DNA of 64,000 bases. Source: an uncultured Pelagibacteraceae bacterium (GTDB lineage: Bacteria > Pseudomonadota > Alphaproteobacteria > Pelagibacterales > Pelagibacteraceae). The position numbers and the translations under genes were made by a program. The stretch spans positions 1-64,000 of the forward strand of contig CACCWT010000001.1 of assembly GCA_902549785.1 (NCBI GenBank), written 5' to 3'. This document shows, one piece after another, positions 18,915 to 27,786 of this stretch. The notes under the pieces are model-generated. The model did not search any database, was not told the DNA's origin, and was given only the letters and a program-made list of their open reading frames with translations. Each line of letters opens with the position of its first letter. The first letter of the stretch is position 1.

Positions 18915-19417
18915 AAAAATTTTTTTTTATTATATTTTTTCTAATTCTTTCTAGTAATGCAAATGCTGGATGTGATGATCCAATTGCTGATGGAGTAGAC
19001 TATTCTAAATGTAAATTTTCGGATGGTCAGGATTTACAAGGAACCTTTCTACCTAACTCTAATCTCTCATTTGCTAGTTTTATTCAAGTAAATTTTGATA
19101 AAAGTATAATGATGAATTCAGATTTAACATTTGGAACTTTTTCAGAGTCGTCTTTCATAAGAGCTAATTTATATGAGTCAAATTTAGGTGGTGGAAATTT
19201 TGAGCAATCAAATTTTACAAGTGCTAACTTAACTAGAGTAGATTTTACAGGTTCTACTCTCATAGATGCAAATTTTCAGAATTCCAATTTAATGGAGGCA
19301 AACTTTACGTCATCTAATATTTTAAATGCAAATTTCGATGGTGCGAATTTAATTGGCGCTACTTGGACAATGGGAGAAATTTGTGGACCAGAGTCTATAG
19401 GTATTTGTAATAAATAA
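18911..19417 (+). CDS. Secreted pentapeptide-repeat protein
   Basis: A 168-aa protein with a signal peptide (hydrophobic residues 4-14, likely cleavage after ANA at about 19) and a run of pentapeptide repeats from about residue 40 to 150 with the A(N/D)(L/F)xx pattern (ANLYE, ANFQN, ANFTS, ANFDG, ANLIG). Such repeats form a right-handed beta helix. Two cysteines near the mature N-terminus and two at the C-terminus (EICG, GICN) could cap the helix as disulfides in the periplasm. Function unknown. It overlaps azlD by four bases. Confidence 0.8.
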   Translation: MKKFFFIIFFLILSSNANAGCDDPIADGVDYSKCKFSDGQDLQGTFLPNSNLSFASFIQVNFDKSIMMNSDLTFGTFSESSFIRANLYESNLGGGNFEQSNFTSANLTRVDFTGSTLIDANFQNSNLMEANFTSSNILNANFDGANLIGATWTMGEICGPESIGICNK

Positions 19418-19421
19418 ATTC

Positions 19422-20342
19422 GTGAAGAATCTTCTTAAATTAGATGGATTTGAAATTTTCTTTCATGAAAAATCTAAGAGGATAATAAATATAAAAATTG
19501 AGGATCAAATTATTGATCGATTAGTATTTCCGTTTAAAAAATTTAATATTACAGCATTAGAATATAAACCATTTACAAGGTTCACTATTGCAAAAAGTTT
19601 AGATGAAACTGCATCTAATAAATTAAGTAATTTTTTAAACGAAATTATTAAAGATAGAGATACTGGTTGTTTTATAATTGGTCCAAAAAATAATTCTTCT
19701 AAGATAGATCAAACATTTTTAGTTAAACTATCAACTGCAATAACTCATTTAATTGGAAATCCAAATCACGACTCAATGGCTGGAAAATACTATGCAAGGT
19801 TTCACGTTAAACATGAAGATAATAGCGACTCATATCTTCGTAAGGCATATATAAATATGGATTTACATACTGATGGAACATATGTACGAGAAATAACTGA
19901 TTGGATATTAATGTCAAAGCTAGAGGAGGAGAATGTGATTGGTGGAGAGACTGCTTTACTACATCTTGATGATTGGGAACATTTGTCTGATCTCTCAGAT
20001 GACAAAATTGGACAGCAAAATTTTATTTGGGGATCTCCAAAAAGTAAAAATATTGATTATAAAGTTGAACACCCTGTGTTTTCAAAAGATAGAGATGGAA
20101 AACCTATTATTTCTTACATCGATCAATTTCCTGAACCAAAAAATATGGATCAAGGACTGTTTTTACAAAGATTATCTGATGCTCTTGAGGGTAGTAAAAA
20201 TAAGATAATCACATCTTTACCAGTTGGTAGCGCTGTTGTAGCGAATAATTATTTTTGGCTACATGGTCGAAAACCTTTTAAAGAAAATAAAAATTTATCA
20301 AGAGAATTACTAAGAATAAGAGGTTCCTTTTTTAACAATTAA
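19422..20342 (+). CDS. glaH: Glutarate 2-hydroxylase GlaH (CsiD), 2-oxoglutarate/Fe(II) dioxygenase
   Basis: Hydroxylates glutarate to L-2-hydroxyglutarate using 2-oxoglutarate and oxygen, a step of lysine/glutarate breakdown. The resemblance to E. coli CsiD is extensive: ALEYKPFTRF near residue 48, GKYYARFHVKHEDNSDSYLR near 127, MDLHTDGTYVREITDW (metal ligands H149 and D151), LLHLDDWEHL, YIDQF, and the distal His in WLHGR (H281) with a following Arg-rich segment. The start is GTG, four bases after the pentapeptide gene. The usual partners (L-2-hydroxyglutarate oxidase, GabDT) are not in the window. Confidence 0.9.
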   Translation: MKNLLKLDGFEIFFHEKSKRIINIKIEDQIIDRLVFPFKKFNITALEYKPFTRFTIAKSLDETASNKLSNFLNEIIKDRDTGCFIIGPKNNSSKIDQTFLVKLSTAITHLIGNPNHDSMAGKYYARFHVKHEDNSDSYLRKAYINMDLHTDGTYVREITDWILMSKLEEENVIGGETALLHLDDWEHLSDLSDDKIGQQNFIWGSPKSKNIDYKVEHPVFSKDRDGKPIISYIDQFPEPKNMDQGLFLQRLSDALEGSKNKIITSLPVGSAVVANNYFWLHGRKPFKENKNLSRELLRIRGSFFNN

Positions 20343-20359
20343 GTGTAGAAAATACACTA

Positions 20360-21130
20360 ATGAAACTTGGATTTATAGGAACCGGCAAAATTACTTCAGC
20401 AGTAGTGACGGGTATATGTAATTCTAAAATCAAGTATTCTAAAATTATTGTATCCGAAAGAAATAAAAAAATTTCAAAACAATTAAAAAAAAGTTTCAAA
20501 AAAATTTATATTGCAAAAAATAATCAAGATATTGTTAATGACTGTAACTGGATTTTTCTAGCAGTAACACCTACTGTTGCAAATCAAATTATACATAAGC
20601 TAAAATTTAAAAAAAGTCAGGTAATTGTAAGTTTCATATCAACAATGAATCTTCAAAATATTAAGAAAGCTGTAAAAGTAAAAGCAAATATTTCGAGAGT
20701 AATTCCTTTACCACCAATCTCTCTTAAAAAAGGACCAATTCCTATTTTTCCACCAAACAGAAAAGTTATAAACTTTTTTAAACATCTAGGAACAGTTGTT
20801 GAAATTAAAAATGAAAAATTATCTAAAAATTTTTGGTCAACATCTGGAATGATGGCACCTTTTTATGAATTATTAAGAACAATGTCTGAATGGTTAAATG
20901 AAAAGGGAATTCAAAAAGACCAAGCTCAGAGATATATAACATCTCTTTTTTTGGCACTTTCTGAAGATGCTGTAGTTAATTCTAACAGAGATTTAAAAAT
21001 ACTTGTCAAAGACTCCCAAACACCAAAAGGATTAAATGAGCAAGGTGTAAATGAATTAAAAAAAGCTGGTTTCTATAAAACTACTAACAAAACTCTAAAT
21101 AGTATTCTTAAAAGATTAAATAAAGTATAA
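20360..21130 (+). CDS. Pyrroline-5-carboxylate reductase family protein (ProC-like)
   Basis: NAD(P)-dependent reductase of the ProC family, 256 aa. The dinucleotide motif GFIGTGKI (residues 4-11) and the core VIVSFIS...SRVIPLPP (RVMPN-like in classical ProC) are present, with a C-terminal helical dimerisation region (TSLFLALSEDAV, LVKDSQTPKGLNEQG). The PLPP variant and the modified C-terminal motif mean that it may act on another cyclic imine or 2-oxo acid rather than being the housekeeping proline enzyme. It lies 17 bases after glaH and six bases before the second ABC operon. Confidence 0.72.
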   Translation: MKLGFIGTGKITSAVVTGICNSKIKYSKIIVSERNKKISKQLKKSFKKIYIAKNNQDIVNDCNWIFLAVTPTVANQIIHKLKFKKSQVIVSFISTMNLQNIKKAVKVKANISRVIPLPPISLKKGPIPIFPPNRKVINFFKHLGTVVEIKNEKLSKNFWSTSGMMAPFYELLRTMSEWLNEKGIQKDQAQRYITSLFLALSEDAVVNSNRDLKILVKDSQTPKGLNEQGVNELKKAGFYKTTNKTLNSILKRLNKV

Positions 21131-21136
21131 TTTTAT

Positions 21137-21913
21137 ATGCAGCAAGCTTCAAACATTCTGCAAATTGATAACTTATCAAAATATTTTGGTGGTTTGGCAG
21201 CTGTATCAAATTGCTCATTAAAAATAAAAGAAGGTTCAATTACAGGAATAATTGGTCCGAATGGATCAGGCAAAACCACTCTATTTAATCTTATAGCTGG
21301 CAATCTCAAATCATCAGATGGAAAAGTATTATTTAATAAAGAAGATATAACAAACGTTCCATCTCATGAGCTTTTCTCAAAAGGTTTACTTAGAACCTTT
21401 CAAATAGCTCACGAGTTTTCAAATATGACTGTCCTTGAAAATTTAATGATGGTACCAGGTAATCAAACAGGGGAAATTTTAATAAATGCCCTTTTAAAAC
21501 CAAATTTAATTAAAAAAGAGGAAGATATAATTAGAGCAAAAGCATACGAAGTAACTGAATTTTTAAATCTTAAACATCTAGCAAATGAACGTGCTGGTAA
21601 TTTATCCGGAGGGCAAAAAAAGTTGCTAGAACTTGGAAGAACAATGATGGTGGATGCAAAGCTTGTTTTATTGGATGAAGTTGGAGCAGGGGTTAATAGA
21701 ACATTATTAAAAGACTTAGGAACAGCAATATTAAGACTTAACAAAGAAAAAAACTATACTTTTTGTATGATTGAGCATGATATGGATTTTATAAGCAGAA
21801 TGTGTGATCCAGTCATTGTAATGTCTGAAGGTTCTGTTCTTTTTGAGGGAACTTCAGATGAAGTTAAAAAAAACGAAAAAGTTATAGATAGTTATTTAGG
21901 TAGAAAGAAGTAA
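21137..21913 (+). CDS. LIV-type ABC transporter ATPase (LivG-like), second importer
   Basis: ATPase of 258 aa. Walker A is GPNGSGKTT (near residue 41), the signature LSGGQKKLLE (near 156) and the H-loop IEHDM. Walker B reads LVLLDEVGAG: the catalytic Glu is kept but the usual Pro is replaced by Val, and the switch region differs from the first importer (DEPTAG). It starts the second transporter operon, and no base separates it from the next ATPase gene. Confidence 0.9.
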   Translation: MQQASNILQIDNLSKYFGGLAAVSNCSLKIKEGSITGIIGPNGSGKTTLFNLIAGNLKSSDGKVLFNKEDITNVPSHELFSKGLLRTFQIAHEFSNMTVLENLMMVPGNQTGEILINALLKPNLIKKEEDIIRAKAYEVTEFLNLKHLANERAGNLSGGQKKLLELGRTMMVDAKLVLLDEVGAGVNRTLLKDLGTAILRLNKEKNYTFCMIEHDMDFISRMCDPVIVMSEGSVLFEGTSDEVKKNEKVIDSYLGRKK

Positions 21914-22621
21914 ATGGCATTTTTTGAAGGAAATAAAATGACAGGCGGATACGGTGATGGTCCTGATATTATCAGCTCGTGCACTATTAATGTTAATAGG
22001 GGTGAGATAGTTGCGATCCTTGGACCAAATGGAGCTGGCAAGTCTACAGCTATGAAGGCAATGCTTGGATTATTAAATTTAAAATCAGGAAAAATATCAA
22101 TCGATGGAGAAGATATTTCTAAACTATCTCCTCAAGAAAGAGTTAAAAAGGGAATATCATTTGTACCACAAACTAGAAATGTTTTTGCAGAACTTACTGT
22201 TAAAGAAAATTTAGAGGTTGGTGCTTTTTTAAGAACGGATAATGTAAACAATGTTATCGAAGAAATATATGATCTATTTCCAATCTTAAGAGAAAAAAAA
22301 GATCAAGTTGTTGGACAATTATCAGGTGGACAAAGACAACAAGTAGCTTTGGGACGGGCTTTAATGATAAAACCATCTGTTCTTATGTTGGATGAACCTA
22401 CAGCAGGTGTTTCCCCTATAGTCATGGACGAATTATTTGAACACATTATCAGAGTTAAAAATACAAAAGTAGCAATCATTATGGTCGAACAAAATGCAAA
22501 ACAGGCTTTAAGTATTTCTGATCGTGGATATGTGCTTGTAACTGGTGAAAATAAATTTGAGGGGTCTGGTAAGGAATTATTAAATGATCCAGAAGTTAGG
22601 AGATCTTTCTTAGGAGCTTAG
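21914..22621 (+). CDS. LIV-type ABC transporter ATPase (LivF-like), second importer
   Basis: ATPase of 235 aa, the standard LivF length. Walker A GPNGAGKST (near residue 37), signature LSGGQRQQVALGRAL (near 137), Walker B VLMLDEPTAG (near 157) and the LivF-type Gln at the switch position (VEQNA). Directly abuts the LivG-like gene; one base separates it from the permease gene. The gene order ATPase-ATPase-permease-permease is the reverse of the first importer. Confidence 0.9.
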   Translation: MAFFEGNKMTGGYGDGPDIISSCTINVNRGEIVAILGPNGAGKSTAMKAMLGLLNLKSGKISIDGEDISKLSPQERVKKGISFVPQTRNVFAELTVKENLEVGAFLRTDNVNNVIEEIYDLFPILREKKDQVVGQLSGGQRQQVALGRALMIKPSVLMLDEPTAGVSPIVMDELFEHIIRVKNTKVAIIMVEQNAKQALSISDRGYVLVTGENKFEGSGKELLNDPEVRRSFLGA

Positions 22622-22622
22622 T

Positions 22623-23633
22623 ATGGATTTAATTAATGCAGTAATAGTTTTATTGAATTATACAATTATTCCAGCCTTAACTTATGGCTCTCAATTAGCA
22701 CTTGGAGCAATTTTTGTAACATTAATATACGGTATTTTAAGATTTGCTAACTTTGCAACCGGCGACATGATGTCATTTGGTACAATGTTTGCAGTACTTT
22801 TGACTTATTACTTTCAATCAATCGGAATTAACTTTGGTTTTCTACCAACTGCTTTGCTCACTATACCTTTTGCAATTTTTATGATGATTTTGTACATGCT
22901 GATAATTGATCAGACAGTATTTAAATATTACAGAATTAAGAAAAGTCCACCAGTAATGCTTGCAATGGTTAGCGTTGGTGTAATGTTTGTAACACAGGCG
23001 ATCATAAGAATTATAATTGGGCCTACTGATCGAAGATTCTTAGATGGTGAAAAATTTATTTTAAAAGCAACTGAGTTTAAGCAAATGACAGGTCTTGCAG
23101 AAGGTTTAACAATTAAATCTACACAAATGATAACAATTGTGGTCACTATAATTGTTGTTGCTATTATGTTTTGGTTTTTAAATAAAACTAAAACTGGAAC
23201 TAGCATGAGAGCTTACTCAGATAATGAAGATTTAGCTCTTCTTTCAGGAATTGATCCAAAAAAAGTAGTTCTAATTACCTGGATTATAGCAGGAATATTA
23301 GCAACAATTGGTGGAATTCTTTATGGTTTAGATAAAAGTTATAGACCATTCGTGTATTTTAATAACATGCTACCCATTTTTGCTGCAGCGATAGTAGGTG
23401 GAATAGGAAATCCATACGGAGCATTCTTCGGTGGTTATGTTATAGCATTTGCTGAAATATTTTTGACATATGCATATAAAAGATTTTTAGTTTATATTTT
23501 GCCCGAGTCTTTAGAACCAAATTCATTGATGCAATTATTATCAACTGATTATAAATTTGCGATTTCATTTTCTATACTAGTTATTGTTTTGATATTTAGA
23601 CCATCAGGTATATTTGAAGGAAAACGCATATGA
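22623..23633 (+). CDS. LIV-type ABC transporter permease (LivH-like), second importer
   Basis: Permease of 336 aa with eight or more hydrophobic helices. The LivH signature appears as YGILRFANFATGDMMSFGTMFAV (near residues 36-58), the coupling loop as SMRAYSDNEDLALLSGIDPKKV near 195, and AGILATIGGILYG near 222. It is somewhat longer than the first importer's counterpart because of extra residues around 125-150 and near the C-terminus. It overlaps the next gene by four bases (ATGA). Confidence 0.9.
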   Translation: MDLINAVIVLLNYTIIPALTYGSQLALGAIFVTLIYGILRFANFATGDMMSFGTMFAVLLTYYFQSIGINFGFLPTALLTIPFAIFMMILYMLIIDQTVFKYYRIKKSPPVMLAMVSVGVMFVTQAIIRIIIGPTDRRFLDGEKFILKATEFKQMTGLAEGLTIKSTQMITIVVTIIVVAIMFWFLNKTKTGTSMRAYSDNEDLALLSGIDPKKVVLITWIIAGILATIGGILYGLDKSYRPFVYFNNMLPIFAAAIVGGIGNPYGAFFGGYVIAFAEIFLTYAYKRFLVYILPESLEPNSLMQLLSTDYKFAISFSILVIVLIFRPSGIFEGKRI

Positions 23634-25000
23634 GGAATTATTTAAATATAATTATAGCGTATTCAATAATGATGCTTTTAATTATTTTAGTTGGCATCTT
23701 TCAGTCTTGGTCTATAGCATTAACAATTTTTAATTATTGTATGATTTCGGCAGTAATGACACTGGGAGCAAATATTCAATGGGGTTATGCTGGCTTAATA
23801 AACTTTGGAATCATGGGGTATACTGCATTAGGTGGTTTGGCAGTTGTGTTAGTATCTGTAGCTCCTGTACCAGAAGCTTGGAGTGTGGGTGGAGTAAATA
23901 TGATGACTTGCCTAGGAATAATCATATTAATGATTTTTTCTACAAGGTATGTTTTAAAAAATATTCAAAAATCTAATAAAAGAAATTATTTAATAGCTGG
24001 GATAATTTTAGTTGGATTAATTCTAATAAAAATAATTGCTGGACCTGCGATTGAACAAATAGAAGCTGTTGATCCCGCAAAGACAGGGTTTCTGGGAGGA
24101 CTTGGGTTACCAGTTTTATTCTCATGGATAGTTGGAGGACTTTTTGCTGCTGGGCTAGCTTTTATTGTAGGGAAAGTTGCTCTAGGATTAAGAGCAGATT
24201 ATTTAGCTATTGCAACGTTATTGATAGCTGAAATTGTTGTTTCTATTATTAAACATGAAGATTGGTTGGCAAGAGGTGTAAAGAACGTTATTGGGTTAAA
24301 AAGACCAGCGCCTTATGAAATTGACCTACAAACTTCTCCTTGGTTTATAAATTTAGTAGAAAAATTTCACTCAGCAAAATTAGATCTAGCAAATTCATTG
24401 TCGGAAAGACAAGATATTTTAAATCAATTAGTGATCGATGCATCATCTGTTTATGTAAAACTATGCTTTGCAGGCATGTTTCTAGTTGTAGTTATAATTT
24501 TATTAATAATTACACAAAAAGCTCTTTACTCACCTTGGGGTAGAATGATGAGAGCAATAAGAGACAATGAAGAAGCTGCAAGTGCAATGGGTAAAAATGT
24601 AGTTAAACAACATTTATTTATATTTATTCTAGGATCAGCAATAGTTGGTATTGCTGGAGCTATGATGGTAACTAATGATGGCCTGTTTACCCCAGGCAGT
24701 TATAGACCAATGAGATATACATTTGTAATATGGGTTATGGTAATTGTTGGTGGTACAGGAAATAACTTTGGTGCAATTCTAGGCGGGTTTGTTGTATGGT
24801 TTTTATGGGTAGAAGCAGCACCAATTGCTTTGTTCTTTATAAATTTATTTACAGCTCATTTACCTGAAACAAATGAAATCAAAGTTCATTTAATTAATAG
24901 TGCTCCATATTTTAGATTTTTGCTTGTTGGTATTGGACTTCTTTTGATTATGAGATTTAGACCTCAGGGAATAATTCCAGAAAAAATTATAAAACAATAA
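23630..25000 (+). CDS. LIV-type ABC transporter permease (LivM-like), enlarged
   Basis: Permease of 456 aa, about 100 residues longer than usual for LivM. The family core is clear: WGYAGLINFGIMGYTALGG (near 46), LRADYLAIATLLIAEI (near 188), RAIRDNEEAASAMGKNV (near 304) and FRPQGIIPEK at the C-terminus. The extra length lies in a segment with added hydrophobic stretches at about 95-150 and a polar, probably periplasmic loop near 230-265. It ends the second transporter operon, six bases before a LysE-type exporter gene. Confidence 0.88.
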   Translation: MRNYLNIIIAYSIMMLLIILVGIFQSWSIALTIFNYCMISAVMTLGANIQWGYAGLINFGIMGYTALGGLAVVLVSVAPVPEAWSVGGVNMMTCLGIIILMIFSTRYVLKNIQKSNKRNYLIAGIILVGLILIKIIAGPAIEQIEAVDPAKTGFLGGLGLPVLFSWIVGGLFAAGLAFIVGKVALGLRADYLAIATLLIAEIVVSIIKHEDWLARGVKNVIGLKRPAPYEIDLQTSPWFINLVEKFHSAKLDLANSLSERQDILNQLVIDASSVYVKLCFAGMFLVVVIILLIITQKALYSPWGRMMRAIRDNEEAASAMGKNVVKQHLFIFILGSAIVGIAGAMMVTNDGLFTPGSYRPMRYTFVIWVMVIVGGTGNNFGAILGGFVVWFLWVEAAPIALFFINLFTAHLPETNEIKVHLINSAPYFRFLLVGIGLLLIMRFRPQGIIPEKIIKQ

Positions 25001-25006
25001 TTTACG

Positions 25007-25615
25007 ATGAGTTTTTTCATTTTGGGGTTCTTTACAGGACTGAGCTTAATATTAGCTATTGGTGCTCAAAATATATTTGTAATTGAGCAAGGTTTAAAAA
25101 AACAATTTATTTTTATTGTATGTATAATTTGTACATTTTCAGATTTCCTTCTTATTTTTTTAGGAATATTCTTATTTCATTATTTTGAAAGTTTTTTTTC
25201 GCCTTCAGTTGAATTAATTTTAAATATTCTTCTATTTTTATTTTTAGTTCATTTTATTTGGAAAAAACTTAAAAATATAAATATAAATTTTGAAATAAAT
25301 CAAAAAAATGAAACCAAAGGTCTAGGTCCTGTAATAATTAAAACTCTTGGTTTTACTTATTTAAATCCTCATGTTTATTCTGATACTGTATTTTTTTTAG
25401 GAAATTTTTCTAAAAGTTTTTTAATTAATCAAAAACTATTATTTGGGTTTGGTGCAACTCTTTCCTCAATTATATTTTTTTTCACATTGGGATACTTATC
25501 TAAGTTTTTATCTAATTACTTGAATAGCAATAAAGTTTGGAAAATTATAAATATACTAATAATTTTATTTATGTCCGCACTTAGTATATTTGTATTAATC
25601 AATATTTTAGGATAA
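25007..25615 (+). CDS. LysE/ArgO-like amino acid exporter
   Basis: Inner-membrane exporter of 202 aa with six hydrophobic segments. The N-terminus LSLILAIGAQNIFVIEQGLKKQ closely follows the LysE/ArgO pattern, and LNPHVYSDTVFFLG near residue 117 matches the family's LNPHVYLDT motif, which the other LysE protein at 12427 lacks. Basic amino acid export is therefore likely. It is attached to the end of the second importer operon by six bases, again pairing import with export. Confidence 0.88.
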   Translation: MSFFILGFFTGLSLILAIGAQNIFVIEQGLKKQFIFIVCIICTFSDFLLIFLGIFLFHYFESFFSPSVELILNILLFLFLVHFIWKKLKNININFEINQKNETKGLGPVIIKTLGFTYLNPHVYSDTVFFLGNFSKSFLINQKLLFGFGATLSSIIFFFTLGYLSKFLSNYLNSNKVWKIINILIILFMSALSIFVLINILG

Positions 25616-25650
25616 AAAAAAACTCCAGCGATTTTCACCGCTGGAGTTAA
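25612..25650 (-). terminator. Terminator in the convergent gap, strongest for the minus strand
   Basis: Perfect 10-bp stem AACTCCAGCG/CGCTGGAGTT at 25621-25648 with an 8-base loop. The A-run at 25614-25622 becomes a nine-T tract on the minus strand, so it terminates the binding-protein transcript arriving from 26852. Plus-strand readers meet a weaker T-tract, but the hairpin may work both ways for the convergent exporter gene. Confidence 0.88.
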
Positions 25651-25661
25651 ATTATTAAGTA

Positions 25662-26852
25662 TTATCTTTGTTTTTTGTCTTTAAACTTACCACCTTTAAT
25701 TTCTTTCTCAATAAAGGCACCAGACGCTTCTCCAACATCTGTAAGTTCTACACTTGATGCTCCTTCATAATTTACTGCTTTTCCACTAGCTAATAAATCC
25801 AAAGCTTTTTTCAATTCACCAGGATAAATTTTTTCTCCTGGAGCATTCGCAACAGACATTACATTTGCTTGTACAGTTGCTCTGTCAGCTTTGCCACCAG
25901 CTTGCATAGCTAATACTATCAAAGCCGCAGCATCGTAAGATTCTGAAGTGTAAGGACCCGAAGAATCAATTCCTGCAGCACCAGCAACATCTTTGAATAT
26001 TGTTGCACCTTTACCCATTGATCCTGGGAGTGATCCAAAAGATTTATTTAAATCATTACCAAATCTGTCTGTTAAAGAGTCACCGATCATACCATCAGAT
26101 AACACAAACACATCAAATGCACCTGAATCTAATGAACCATCTATGATACTTCCACCAGCTTGGTCTAAGTAACCTAATACAGCTAAAGCATCTCCACCTG
26201 CAGCTGCTAATGTAGCAACTTCTGCACCGTAGTCACCTTTACCTTCTTCATGAGCTGTTACAACAGTTACGTTTATTCCATGAGCTTTAACAGCTGCAAC
26301 ATATACATCTGCTAAACCTTTTCCGTAGTCGTTATTTGTATGTGTAACTGCAATACTTTTAACTTTTCTATCTTTAGTTATATCGGCTAATACTTGACCA
26401 CCTCTTGCGTCAGATGGAGCAGTTCTAAAGAAATATCCATTATCTTTAAGATCAGTTAATCCTGGAGAAGTAGCTGATGGTGAAATCATAACAACACCAT
26501 TTGGAACAGCAACGTTAGTTGCTATAGCCCCAGTTACACCAGAACAATCAGCACCCATAATCGCTACTACACCGCCAGATATTAAGCCTTCAGCAGCAGC
26601 TGTTGCAGCAGCTGAGTCAACACAAGTTGAGTCTGCTCTTTCAACAGAAATTTTCTTTCCACCAAGTAGCGAGCCTGAGTCTGAAGCTTCTTTGAAAGCA
26701 AGCTCAGCTGAAGCAGCCATTGCTGGAGTTAGGGATTCAATAGGACCTGTAAATCCTAAAATAATTCCCATTTTAATGCCATGTCCATCTGAATATGCTT
26801 TTGATGCAAAGCAAGAAACAAATACAAACATCGCCAATACTAGTTTTTTCAT
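25662..26852 (-). CDS. LIV-type ABC transporter periplasmic substrate-binding protein, second
   Basis: Periplasmic binding protein (Peripla_BP_6), 396 aa. Signal peptide at residues 1-21 (LAMFVFVSCFASKAYS), then GIKMGIILGFTGPIESLTPAMA as in family receptors and the ligand-region ADCSGVTGAIA. It has a strong ribosome site (AGAGGGAA at 26856-26863, minus). It is not in an operon with a transporter but sits convergent to the second LIV-type importer, which lacks its own receptor gene, so it is the probable receptor. Composition is rich in Ala and Gly compared with the neighbours, as expected for an abundant protein. Confidence 0.88.
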   Translation of the reverse strand: MKKLVLAMFVFVSCFASKAYSDGHGIKMGIILGFTGPIESLTPAMAASAELAFKEASDSGSLLGGKKISVERADSTCVDSAAATAAAEGLISGGVVAIMGADCSGVTGAIATNVAVPNGVVMISPSATSPGLTDLKDNGYFFRTAPSDARGGQVLADITKDRKVKSIAVTHTNNDYGKGLADVYVAAVKAHGINVTVVTAHEEGKGDYGAEVATLAAAGGDALAVLGYLDQAGGSIIDGSLDSGAFDVFVLSDGMIGDSLTDRFGNDLNKSFGSLPGSMGKGATIFKDVAGAAGIDSSGPYTSESYDAAALIVLAMQAGGKADRATVQANVMSVANAPGEKIYPGELKKALDLLASGKAVNYEGASSVELTDVGEASGAFIEKEIKGGKFKDKKQR

Positions 26853-26925
26853 ATATTCCCTCTAATTGTTAACAATTTATATAATTAAAATTAAATCCTA
26901 TTAGTTTTAATTTTCAATGAGAAAA

Positions 26926-27783
26926 TTATCTCATTTTTTGTGCAAAAAACACAGAAGTTATAACAATTATTCCACCAATTATTGTGATGAATGATGGAAT
27001 CTCACCGAAAATGAAAAAAGTGAGCAATAAACCAAACACAGGAAATAAAGCATAGAAAGGTAAAACCATATCAAGAGGATAAAATTTATATAAATAAAAC
27101 ATCATTAAATGTCCAAGTAAGGAAATAATTGCTCCAGCATACAGAACTGTAAACCAACTCTCTAAACTAATATTTGTTATAGTTTGAATAGCATTACCTT
27201 CAAATACAGATGATAATATAATTAAAATTAAAAATCCTGTGAAACTCATTATTGTATTTGTATATTTAATATCTAAATCTTTTAAATATCTTGAAAAGAC
27301 TTGTGATAGCCCATAAAAAAAGGCCATTCCACAAATTAGTAGTGATCCTATAATTTCATCAACAACTTTTGGATCAAAAGCAAGTATAACAATTCCAAAA
27401 AATGATGTCATAATAAGTAGCCATTTCTTGTAACTTATTTTTTCATTTAAAAATATTGAACTTAATATTATTCCAAACGGAATTGAAAGCTGAGCACCTA
27501 TTGTTATTGGTGCTAGTATACTTGAGGCATTAATAGATAAATATAAAAACATATTCACCGCAACACCAAAACAGATGGAAAATCCTATTAAAGGAACAAT
27601 AAATTTTTTTTCAGGAATATAAAATTTAAAGAAAGGAACTAAACAAATAAATACAACAGCCATTCTTAAAGCGCCAAAAAGAATTGGAGGAATTGAGTCA
27701 TTTAATCCAAGTTTCCCCGTTGGATAAGCACTTCCCAATAGAAAAACTACAAATAAAATAAGTAATGTGTGCTTTGTCGACAA
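26926..27783 (-). CDS. EamA/DMT-superfamily transporter
   Basis: Ten-helix inner-membrane transporter of 285 aa with two EamA repeats; the first begins LFVVFLLGSAYPTGKLGL. The start is TTG at 27783; no in-frame ATG exists between the upstream stop and this codon. It is three bases after the aldehyde dehydrogenase gene, so it is the last gene of the six-gene monooxygenase operon. It may move the substrate or product of that pathway. Confidence 0.82.
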   Translation of the reverse strand: MSTKHTLLILFVVFLLGSAYPTGKLGLNDSIPPILFGALRMAVVFICLVPFFKFYIPEKKFIVPLIGFSICFGVAVNMFLYLSINASSILAPITIGAQLSIPFGIILSSIFLNEKISYKKWLLIMTSFFGIVILAFDPKVVDEIIGSLLICGMAFFYGLSQVFSRYLKDLDIKYTNTIMSFTGFLILIILSSVFEGNAIQTITNISLESWFTVLYAGAIISLLGHLMMFYLYKFYPLDMVLPFYALFPVFGLLLTFFIFGEIPSFITIIGGIIVITSVFFAQKMR

Positions 27784-27786
27784 ATA

